From assembly GCA_947246015.1 (NCBI GenBank), contig CAMXQE010000011.1:1-64000 (forward strand): a stretch of DNA of 64,000 nucleotides, given 5' to 3'. Shown piece by piece: positions 18,012-25,970 of the stretch. The stretch's first letter is position 1, and every line of letters starts with the position of its first letter. The notes beneath the pieces are model-generated. The model saw only the letters and a list, made by a program, of their open reading frames with translations. It did no database searches and was not told the DNA's origin. This DNA is from an uncultured Lachnospiraceae bacterium (lineage in GTDB: Bacteria > Bacillota > Clostridia > Lachnospirales > Lachnospiraceae). A program made the translations under genes and the position numbers.

Positions 18012-19028
18012 TCATATACCTTTTTTATCCAGCTGAATATCTTTTGCATAGGAATAAGAAATAATCTCTCCCTGCTTTGTTAACATATATCCTTTCTCTT
18101 TATGAGAGTAAGCTGAAATTTCCGCAGAACCAAAATCCGCAAATTTTTCATATATCCTTTCAAGCACCGCAAGCTCCGATTCCAAAAGCACACCTTCCGG
18201 AGTTTCGCAGTCCGGTATCACCTGATGTTTCTCATAACCATTATCAAATTCCACCTCAATATGTGCAATGCCGTCAGCCGTCATCATGCCAAACAGAATA
18301 TCATAGTTCTTAGGAACCGGTCCGTACGGAAGATGCACATACCTCGTACCGGACATGGAAGTGCCATTCTCCTGATAAAAAATCATATCAGAATAATTCA
18401 ATAATTTTAACAGCTTTACCTTCGGCAGACCTGCACTTTTCCTGGCAAAAAACAAAACCATTGCACAGAATTTCTCATAATCAAAAGGCTTAAATCCATT
18501 TTCAATGGATGGCCTTTCACCAAAAAACAGACTTGCAATCCTTTTGCCTGCATGATATCCGGAATCCTGCTCCAGCTCCCAAACTGTTTCAAGCAGTTTC
18601 GCCCTTTGTTTATCATCCAGCATCACTTCATTCTCCGCCAGGTAAGTCCTCATATTCCCCGGTTCCCGAAGAAATAAGAGCAGACTATTATGTGCCTTAT
18701 CCTGTATCGCTCCATTCTCATATCTGTGAATGGTTTTATCTCCCCAGTTCAAAAATCTGGCAAAGCTCCTTTGGCTGAATCCATACTGTTCCCTGATTTT
18801 TTTGATTTCATCCGGAAAAAGCAGCTTATGCTTCCTGCGGTACTCATTATATGCACTCAAAAGCGTTGCACTATCCAATTCCTCACAAAAAAAATCTTCT
18901 CCGCACTCTGCACATACCATAACCTGCGCCTCAGCTTCTATTGGTTCTCCGCACACTTCGTAAATTTCTTTCCTGCTTATTATCTTTGCATCCACTTCTC
19001 TTCCGCATTCTTCACAATACTTTCGCAT
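18012..19028 (-). CDS. MqsA-like zinc-ribbon/HTH antitoxin fused to a Panacea (DUF4065) domain
   Basis: About 338 residues. The N-terminus has a two-CxxC zinc ribbon (CEECGRE, CAECGEDFFC), then an XRE-type helix-turn-helix (REQYGFSQRSFARFLNWGDKTIHRYENG, residues about 75-110). The C-terminal half is SocA/GepA-like (FFARKSAGLPKVKLLKLLNYSD, GTRYVHLPYGPVPKNYD). In the family the Panacea domain neutralises diverse toxins. The start at 19028 follows AAGGAGG. The preceding small gene looks like a truncated MqsR-type toxin, so this antitoxin may be an orphan or may act on something else. Confidence 0.85.
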   Translation of the reverse strand: MRKYCEECGREVDAKIISRKEIYEVCGEPIEAEAQVMVCAECGEDFFCEELDSATLLSAYNEYRRKHKLLFPDEIKKIREQYGFSQRSFARFLNWGDKTIHRYENGAIQDKAHNSLLLFLREPGNMRTYLAENEVMLDDKQRAKLLETVWELEQDSGYHAGKRIASLFFGERPSIENGFKPFDYEKFCAMVLFFARKSAGLPKVKLLKLLNYSDMIFYQENGTSMSGTRYVHLPYGPVPKNYDILFGMMTADGIAHIEVEFDNGYEKHQVIPDCETPEGVLLESELAVLERIYEKFADFGSAEISAYSHKEKGYMLTKQGEIISYSYAKDIQLDKKGI

Positions 19029-19081
19029 TGACGCCACCTCCTTATTCCTAAGCAAAATCATCCTCATGAAATCCAAGGCAT

Positions 19082-19216
19082 TTAAGAATGTCCGTGCCGT
19101 GCCAATGCCTGCATGTTCTTTCTCCTCGGTACAAAATCATATTTTCCTGCCGATACGAGCATTTTCACCCGTTCAAGAAAGATTCTGATTTCTTCTGTAC
19201 TTACACGATTTTCCAC
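19082..19216 (-). pseudogene. MqsR-like toxin fragment
   Basis: A 44-codon frame with GTG start after a GGAGG site: it reads STEEIRIFLERVKMLV, then SAGKYDFVPRRKNMQALARHG, and then stops after HS. These features resemble the first half of Gram-positive MqsR-family toxins, which are about 100 residues. In another frame the DNA continues as TDILKCLGFHEDDFA before a stop, consistent with a frameshift plus truncation. It is immediately upstream of the MqsA/Panacea gene and shares its promoter. Confidence 0.5.
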
Positions 19217-19238
19217 TAAGATACCTCCGTGTATCCAT

Positions 19239-19266
19239 ATTATACCTGTTTTCTTCTCTGTGTCAA
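19239..19266 (-). promoter_or_regulatory. SigA promoter for the MqsR/MqsA-like pair
   Basis: Minus strand TTGACA (19266-19261), 16 bases, TATAAT (19244-19239): a consensus promoter about 22 bases before the GTG start. Confidence 0.8.
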
Positions 19267-19320
19267 GGAAAACGAGGTCATATGACCGCATTTTATCTTA
19301 TTATTCTTACACTGATTTCC

Positions 19321-22300
19321 TCACACCCAAATCTCTTCCCTCAATCCAAACGAATAAATAATCCTCTCCTTCACCCGCTTTCCCGTCAGTTCCTGAAGGG
19401 CATAGGCATAATAATCCAACTGCTTTTTATATTTTCCCACCAGTTCCTGCCCGCTGTCCACTCTGTCCGTCTTATAATCAGCTACCACGATTTCCCCGTC
19501 TTCCTCAAAATATACGTCTATGATGCCCTGAATCAGCACCAGTTCCTCCGCCGGAAATTTTTCATTCAGTTCTTTTGCCGGAAGCCCCAGTACAAAAGGC
19601 TGCTCCCGATACAGTCTGCCCTCTGTATCCGCCCTCTTCATCCGCTGCGCCAGAGCCGTTCCCAAAAAAGCTTCTATGGCCGGAATCGAAACTGCTTTGG
19701 CATATTCTGCGCCAAGCATCCCCTCTTCCACCATATGCTCTATCTGTTCTGCCGCGTTTTCCGTTCCCCCTGCACAGGAAAAATCAAGCAGTTCCATCAC
19801 CTTATGAAATGCGCTTCCCCTCCCGGCGCCGCCGATATTTTCCTCCTGCTGCATGAATTTCGGAATATAGGGAATGACCGTTTCCTCCTCATAAAGTTTA
19901 AAGGAAAAATCCTGTTCTTCCTCCTGCCCTGCTTTTTTTAATTCCGACACGGTGGTCTTCGTATATAAGTCCGCTAAATTGGCATGTTCATATTGATAGG
20001 AAAAAATCTCCGACATATATGTCATCAATCCATTGTCTGTATCGGTCAACGAATCGGAACTCTCCAGCCTAAGCCGCATTCCCTCCGCAACTGCCTGTTC
20101 GGTTATATCCGCCGCCAGCAAATCCTCCTCTTCTATCATGCGGATAGCAAAAGGCGCTTCCCACACCGGACTCCACTTCACGCCCGGAATCTCCATCCCA
20201 TAGTTCTCCCACAATACGGCAAACGCCGGATGGCGGCACAATGCAGACAGCAGCAAATCCAGATAACTGCCTGCCCCCGACAGCTCCCCATAGGGAAGCT
20301 GCTGCCCGTCCCGCATTGCCGCGGGAAACAGAGAGGCCAGCTTCTTCTCCGGCCGCTCCACCGTACCGGTCATAATCAGCTTCTCCTTTGCCCGCGTCAA
20401 CGCCACATAGAGCACGCGCAGTTCCTCTCCCAGATTATCCAGACGCATTTTTTCCGCTACGATATTCTTCCGCACGGTTTTGCTCTGGAGCCGGTGTTCC
20501 ACATCTACATAATCCACACCGATTCCCATATCCACATCCGCTATCATCCTGCCGTTTAAATCCTGCATATTGAACTTCTTGGCCATCCCGCAGACGAAGC
20601 AGACCGGAAATTCCAGTCCCTTGCTCTTATGGATGCTCATAATCCGCACTACATCCGCATTCTCATCCAGCACATTCGCCTCTCCGTAATCCACGTCATA
20701 TTTTTCCAACTGTTCAATGTAGCGGACGAAATGAAACAGTCCATAATAACTAGTCTGTTCAAACGCCGCCGCTTTTTCCAGCAGAATCTGCACATTCGCT
20801 TTCCTCTGTCCGCCTCCGGGCAGCGCCGACACATAAGGCAGATAATTCGTCCCGGCAATAAGGTCCTGCAGCAGTTCATGAATCGGCATATAGACGGTCT
20901 TGTTTCGATACCCGTCCAAAAACTCCAGAAACCTTTCCGCTTTCTCCGCCAGCCCCTTCCATTCTTCCGTCTGTTCCTCCTGTACAAATTCTTTCAGTGC
21001 AAAATAAAGGCATGTTCCTATTCCGATGGTTTCTCCTGACTCCGGCTCTCCCTGCATTTCCTGTCCGGCTTCCATTCCGGTCTTTATTCCATCTTTTATT
21101 CCATCCTTTATTCCATCCTCTACTCCACCCTTTATTCCATCTTCTATTCCATCCTCTACTCCACCCTTTATTCCACCTTCTATTCCACCTTCTATTCCAT
21201 CCTTTATTCCATCCTTTATTCCATCCTCTGTTTCGGCTTTCATTGCGGCTTCCATTCCGGCCTTTTCTTTGGCCGTCTGTGCCGCCCGCTCTTTTCTCCG
21301 CGCCTTTACAAATGCCCGTATCCATGCAATCTCTTCATCCGTAAAACTGCCGAAGCAGGATTTCATCACACCAAACAGCGGAATATCCTGCATGGGATTA
21401 TCCAGCACCCGTAAAAGCTGCAGCAGGGTCTGTACCTCTTTTGCGGCAAAATAACCTGTCTTGGAAGATACATGGGCCGGAATCCCTTCTTCCTTCAGCA
21501 CCTCTTTAAAATCCTCATCCCATCCGGCATTGGTTCGAAGCAGGATTACGATATCCTTATAGCTGACCGGACGCAGTCCGCCGCTTTCCTTATCCGTTAC
21601 TTTGAAATGAGCCTTCAGCTCCTTAATATGCTTTGCCACTGCATACGCCTCTCTCCGGCGTCCGGACAGCGTTCCCTGACCCGCTTCTGCTTCCTGCTCC
21701 CCATCCTTCTCCTCCTTCCGGATGAGCAGAAGTTCCGTACTGTTGGGGGAAACGGCTCTTCCACCTGCGGAAAACGCCCCATCCATACAGGAACTATAAG
21801 CCTCCGCGTCTCCGGCTTCCCATGCCGGATATTCCGCACCGCAGTACAGCGCCGCATCCTCATCATACTCCACACCGCCCAGCTGCTTTCCCATTATCTG
21901 GGCAAAAAGGAAATTCACGCTGTCCAATACTTCCTTACGGCTCCGGAAGTTCTTATGCAGGTCAATGCGTTCCCTGCTCCCGCCGCCATCTTTCTCCGGC
22001 TCCCCCTGCACCGCACTGCCATACTCCTCATATTTTTCCATGAAAATCTCCGGCCGCGCCAAACGGAATTTATAGATGCTCTGCTTCACATCCCCGACCA
22101 TAAACCGGTTAAAACAGCCCCCGGACTCACCCGAAATACTTTCTAACAGCATCTCCTGCACCGGATTGCTGTCCTGATACTCATCGATTAAGATTTCCTC
22201 GAAAAATTCCCGGTAATCCAACGCGGTTTTCGTCGGCTCATATTCCAATCCCCCCTTATGTCCGCATTCCCTCCGCCAGTCTTCCGGTTCCTCTGCAAGA

Positions 22301-23481
22301 CCGGAGTTCTCCTGTTCCATACCGCTGTCCTTCTCCGTGCTGTCGTCCTTCTCCCGCCGCCGCACCAGGATGGACAGCGCCAGATGTTCCATATCCGAGA
22401 AGTCAATGATATTTTCTTCCCTCTTTTTCCGGTCCAAAGCCTCCTTAAACGCAATCGTCAAATCAATCAGTTCACAGACCGCGTCCCTGCTTCCCCGCAT
22501 GTAAGCCAGCACCGTTTCCGGCGGTGCCGGGAAATATTTCACACAGATTTTTTTCAGTGTTTCCTTGATTCCCTTTCGGATTTCCTGCACCATCTCCCGC
22601 TTTGCCGCAGATACGGAATCGTCCTTTTTCGAGGGCAGTCTGCCGAACGCCACGCTGCCGAACAAGGCATAACCATCTCCATAATGCGCTATCCCTGCCA
22701 GTTTTTCCAACTGTTCCGCCTCTGCTTCCAGCGTCGCCGCATACATATAAGGACCGTCCGGCTGTTCACAGACAGCCATGCACTCCCTCATTCTCCGCAG
22801 GCAGTCCGCCGCCGAGAGCCGTATCTGCTCCATGCCAAATTCCATGAGCTCCGTCCGTTCCCACTCGTCCATGGAATCTACGGCATAATCCTCTTTCCGT
22901 GCCTCTAACCACTCCTCCGGCCACGGATTGCTCTCCGCAAACTGATATAATTTCAGAATATGCCCTTCGATTGCCTTATCCTGATTGCCCGTACTGAAAT
23001 ATTCCACACAATGCAGAAACTCCGCTTTTCCTTCTGCAAACCGTTCTTCCAGCAGTTCCTGCATCACATCCTGCTTCAGCAGCTTAAGTTCCCCTTCGTC
23101 CGCTACCCGGAAACCAGGGTCCAGTCCGATATCGTTAAAATTATTCCGGATAACGAACATGCAGAAACTGTCAATCGTAGTAATCTGCGCATTATGTATC
23201 AAAGTCGCCTGCTTCTGAAGATGCTCGTTGTCCGGTTCCGCTTCCAGTCTTGCCGCAATCGCGGCGCCGATTCTCTCCCGCATCTCCGCCGCTGCCGCAT
23301 TGGTGAACGTCACCACCAAAAGCCGGTCAATATCCAACGGCCGCTCTCCTTCGCTTATCATCTTCACGATGCGCTCCGTCAGCACTGCCGTTTTCCCAGA
23401 CCCTGCCGCTGCCGACACCAGTATATTTTTACCGCGCAGGTCTATGACCCGCTGCTGCTCCGGTGTATATAACATTCCCAT
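19321..23481 (-). CDS. addA: AddA, helicase-nuclease subunit of the AddAB recombination complex
   Basis: A 1386-residue UvrD-type helicase with C-terminal nuclease, which with AddB resects double-strand breaks for RecA. Visible motifs: YTPEQQRVID, Walker A SAAAGSGKT, DEYQDSNPVQ (motif II), GDVKQSIYKFR (motif III), SIHKSKGLEFPV (motif V), LYVALTRAKEKL (motif VI), and the nuclease site GIIDVYFEEDGEIVVADYKTD. It is longer than the usual ~1200 residues because of acidic insertions, including a tetrapeptide repeat tract near residue 760. The start follows AGGAGG. addB normally abuts addA in the Clostridia, but here about 2 kb of decayed genes separates them. Confidence 0.96.
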   Translation of the reverse strand: MGMLYTPEQQRVIDLRGKNILVSAAAGSGKTAVLTERIVKMISEGERPLDIDRLLVVTFTNAAAAEMRERIGAAIAARLEAEPDNEHLQKQATLIHNAQITTIDSFCMFVIRNNFNDIGLDPGFRVADEGELKLLKQDVMQELLEERFAEGKAEFLHCVEYFSTGNQDKAIEGHILKLYQFAESNPWPEEWLEARKEDYAVDSMDEWERTELMEFGMEQIRLSAADCLRRMRECMAVCEQPDGPYMYAATLEAEAEQLEKLAGIAHYGDGYALFGSVAFGRLPSKKDDSVSAAKREMVQEIRKGIKETLKKICVKYFPAPPETVLAYMRGSRDAVCELIDLTIAFKEALDRKKREENIIDFSDMEHLALSILVRRREKDDSTEKDSGMEQENSGLAEEPEDWRRECGHKGGLEYEPTKTALDYREFFEEILIDEYQDSNPVQEMLLESISGESGGCFNRFMVGDVKQSIYKFRLARPEIFMEKYEEYGSAVQGEPEKDGGGSRERIDLHKNFRSRKEVLDSVNFLFAQIMGKQLGGVEYDEDAALYCGAEYPAWEAGDAEAYSSCMDGAFSAGGRAVSPNSTELLLIRKEEKDGEQEAEAGQGTLSGRRREAYAVAKHIKELKAHFKVTDKESGGLRPVSYKDIVILLRTNAGWDEDFKEVLKEEGIPAHVSSKTGYFAAKEVQTLLQLLRVLDNPMQDIPLFGVMKSCFGSFTDEEIAWIRAFVKARRKERAAQTAKEKAGMEAAMKAETEDGIKDGIKDGIEGGIEGGIKGGVEDGIEDGIKGGVEDGIKDGIKDGIKTGMEAGQEMQGEPESGETIGIGTCLYFALKEFVQEEQTEEWKGLAEKAERFLEFLDGYRNKTVYMPIHELLQDLIAGTNYLPYVSALPGGGQRKANVQILLEKAAAFEQTSYYGLFHFVRYIEQLEKYDVDYGEANVLDENADVVRIMSIHKSKGLEFPVCFVCGMAKKFNMQDLNGRMIADVDMGIGVDYVDVEHRLQSKTVRKNIVAEKMRLDNLGEELRVLYVALTRAKEKLIMTGTVERPEKKLASLFPAAMRDGQQLPYGELSGAGSYLDLLLSALCRHPAFAVLWENYGMEIPGVKWSPVWEAPFAIRMIEEEDLLAADITEQAVAEGMRLRLESSDSLTDTDNGLMTYMSEIFSYQYEHANLADLYTKTTVSELKKAGQEEEQDFSFKLYEEETVIPYIPKFMQQEENIGGAGRGSAFHKVMELLDFSCAGGTENAAEQIEHMVEEGMLGAEYAKAVSIPAIEAFLGTALAQRMKRADTEGRLYREQPFVLGLPAKELNEKFPAEELVLIQGIIDVYFEEDGEIVVADYKTDRVDSGQELVGKYKKQLDYYAYALQELTGKRVKERIIYSFGLREEIWV
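21082..21231 (-). repeat. 12-bp minisatellite inside addA
   Basis: About twelve tandem 12-base units (plus-strand form ATTCCATCCTTT) encoding tetrapeptides IKDG, IEGG, IKGG, VEDG and IKTG. The array keeps frame and lies between helicase motifs, probably in a surface loop. Confidence 0.9.
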
Positions 23482-23564
23482 CTGTTTTCCTCCTGTGCTC
23501 CTGTCAAGCAGGGACTAAAAAGTTAATTTTGGTATTAATCAATAAAGACGCTGCACTATAATCA

Positions 23565-24514
23565 TTATTCATGAATCACCCAATAACCATAACGTTTTCC
23601 ACCCACACGCTCCAATTTCCTCTCATCATCTAATTTTTTGATAAGACGTTGAACAGTCGCCCTTGATACAGATAATATCTCAACCATTTCCTTTTGTGTT
23701 AAATATGGATTGTTCTTCAAAAGCATCATCAATTTATCTCCCAAAGCATCATTCAAAGCATCACCTTGAGGCTTTGAAGCTTTAAGGTTTAAAGCTTTGG
23801 CGCTTTGCAGTGCCTTAAATTTAACCATAATATCTTCACCATGGACAATATATTCCGGTTCATCAACTCCCAAATTTTTACAGGCATCACAAATTTTTTG
23901 TATGCCACGTCCCCAACTTTCAATATATCCAGCGCGATAAAATACTCTGGCTATATCCGGATTATACGGTTTTGATGTATGAGTGCCCAAAAGAGTCTCC
24001 GCAGTCCACCCAAAAGGAAGCATGCTACAATTACTGACAAACATTGCATCCTCTTCTATGCGAATCTGAACCGGTACATTATCCGCCCAGTTACAATGAA
24101 TAAGCGCATTAAACACAGCTTCTATACGGTTGCCGCATCCCATTTCATTCCTGTCTTTGCCATAAGGAAATTCGTAAGTGCATTTCCTCTTAGCTGTTGT
24201 TTCGTACTACCACTGCGATAATGATATTCACCATCATAATTTACAGGAAATGCCCACGGATTTACAATAATCTCAATATATTCTAAGCCGCTTTCTGTTA
24301 GTAGATTTACATCTGCCACAATACCAAGTTTATTCTGAATTTTGTTCGGTATATCTTCTAACAGCTTTTTGCTGTCTTTAAGACCTACAACAGTTCCATC
24401 ATCTTTTGTTCCAATATATATTTTTCCACCTTGTGCATTAGCAAAGCCACATATCCATTTCAAATATTCATCCCGCCATGACTGCTTCCATTCCATATTT
24501 TGGCTTTCTGCCAT
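23565..24514 (-). pseudogene. Schlafen/AlbA_2 ATP-binding protein, internal deletion
   Basis: The first part (24514 to about 24125, starting MAESQNMEWKQSWRDEYLKW) is an AlbA_2 domain with NAQGGKIYIGTKDDG. The second part (about 24140-23565) is the C-terminal ATPase-like half (EAVFNALIHCNWADNVPVQI, PDIARVFYRAGYIESWGRG) plus a winged helix (LTQKEMVEILSVSRATVQRL). Full-length relatives are about 480 residues. Here roughly 150 middle residues are missing, and the join at GMKWDAAT / GNRIEAVF puts the two parts in different frames. One deletion explains both the loss and the frameshift. Confidence 0.8.
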
Positions 24515-24559
24515 ATAAAATCACTCCATTCTTCAAGATGCACATATAATCTTATCTTA

Positions 24560-24869
24560 TTATTCAAAATAATCCAGCATCTGTTGATTCAAACTCTCTT
24601 TTATTTCTCTCCAATTAGGACAGAAGCAATTCATATACTCACAAAACTTATCATTATGATTTCTTTCCAGCAAATGTACCAGTTCATGTATGATAACATA
24701 CTCCAAACACTCTGGTGTCTTTTTGACCAACTGAAAATTCAACCAGATACGTTTTTTCAACATTGCATGTGCCCCATTTCGTGCGTATATTTTTTATGTA
24801 CCACTCATTAGCCTGTATGCCTACTATATTTTCACATTTTGCGAACACATCGGGCACGATCTGTTTCAT
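24560..24869 (-). pseudogene. YgjP/DUF45-type metallopeptidase, truncated and frameshifted
   Basis: Frame A (24869-24684) has NEWYIKNIRTKWGTCN, typical of the family core. Frame B (from about 24763) continues with LNFQLVKKTPECLEYVIIHE, then LVHLLERNHNDKF, carrying the zinc motif HELVH. The two overlap in different frames, and the N-terminal ~150 residues expected for the family are absent. Confidence 0.75.
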
Positions 24870-24889
24870 TTATTTTCGGTACCATTCAT

Positions 24890-25003
24890 TCAGTATATTC
24901 TCTCTGCCTTGAAGTACTTTCCTTTCTCACCTGAATAATCCGTTTTGCTGAACAATTGTTTGGAAGATTCTTTTCCCTTTAACTTTTCTATTTCCTCGTC
25001 CAT
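24890..25003 (-). CDS. Small hypothetical ORF, probably a gene remnant
   Basis: A 37-codon frame (MDEEIEKLKGKESSKQLF ... FKAERIY) of lysine/glutamate-rich composition without a convincing ribosome site. It sits upstream of the truncated metallopeptidase in a region of decay and may be the tail of a deleted gene. No family recognised. Confidence 0.25.
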   Translation of the reverse strand: MDEEIEKLKGKESSKQLFSKTDYSGEKGKYFKAERIY

Positions 25004-25105
25004 GATACTGCCTGTTTATTTGTTTCATGAATCAGATAGCTTATTATAACCTTTTCTATACTATTTGTCACTCCTTCTGCAAATTTCAATACGTTATATG
25101 AAATA

Positions 25106-25636
25106 ATGCCGGACGCAGATATCATGCAGTATCATTCCAAGCCTTTTGACAAAGAGCATACTATGAAATGGATTGAGTGGAATCTCCAAAACTACAAAGA
25201 ATACAGGTTTGGTCTATGGGTTGGGCATATTATTTGTAGTAAAGCTATTGTTAAAATGGAAACCTGTAAACTCCCCGTCCTTAACTTCGGCCCCTTAAGC
25301 GTACGGCCTGAATATCAGCATCAAGGCATTGGCAAGGCTCTTATTCGGGAAATGATTGAGAAAGCAAAAAAACTTGGTTACGGTGCTATTCTATTTTTTG
25401 GCAGACCAGAATACTATCCACAGTTTGGTTTTAAAGAGGCAGCCATTTATGGCATATCCGATGCTGAAGGCTATAATTATCCTGCATTTATGGCTATGGA
25501 ATTAAAAGGAGAATATTTAAAGAATGTTTGTGGTGGAAAGTTTTTTGAGTCGGATATATATATTGACAAACTTAACCGTGAAACAGTGATTGAGTTTGAT
25601 AGAGATTTTGAAGCAGACACTAAATTTCCAGTTTGA
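25106..25636 (+). pseudogene. Chimeric GNAT acetyltransferase remnant
   Basis: The first ~45 residues (ADIMQYHSKPFDKEHTMKWI, EYRFGLWV) resemble the N-terminal part of RimJ/RimL-type GNATs but lack the usual first ~30 residues. The rest (NFGPLSVRPEYQHQGIGKAL, PEYYPQFGFKEA, YPAFMAMELK) matches the second half of a different GNAT subfamily with the acetyl-CoA loop RPEYQHQGIGKA. The join near residue 50 suggests that deletion fused two neighbouring acetyltransferase genes. There is no ribosome site before the ATG. Function is doubtful, though the frame remains open. Confidence 0.6.
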
Positions 25637-25754
25637 TGCACTGACACTATTTAGCACTTGAGCTTTCAAAAGAGCCGGACAGACCACTCACTGATACAGA
25701 AGCGGAGAAATTTAGGATTGAGTAACTGTAAATAATAAATAATATTTTAAGAGA

Positions 25755-25903
25755 GCAGAGATTCGAGGGAGGTTCTTTCCCATGTTTGGATATCCGGATT
25801 CAGTTTTGCTGAACATTGAATTTCCAGCAAAACTGAAACACTGGCAGAAGCAAAGTATCCAAAGTTAAGAAAGAACCTCGAGGGAGTCCCTGCTTTTTTT
25901 GTG
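25755..25903 (+). repeat. Three-tier foldback element ending in a T-run
   Basis: Nested inverted repeats: AGGTTCTTTC (25770-25779) with GAAAGAACCT (25869-25878), TTTGGATA (25785-25792) with TATCCAAA (25856-25863), and CAGTTTTGCTG (25801-25811) with CAGCAAAACTG (25825-25835). An outer imperfect AGCAG ... CTGCT pair is followed by TTTTTTT. It may be a miniature mobile element or a long transcription terminator. The rest of the 25637-25970 gap shows only a short open tail (ELSKEPDRPLTDTEAEKF) that looks like the end of a lost gene. Confidence 0.75.
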
Positions 25904-25970
25904 CGCAGAATTAAACTCACCTCTTGACAATGCTGCAAAGGAAATCGAAATCATCTGCCCCGCAAAAGAA

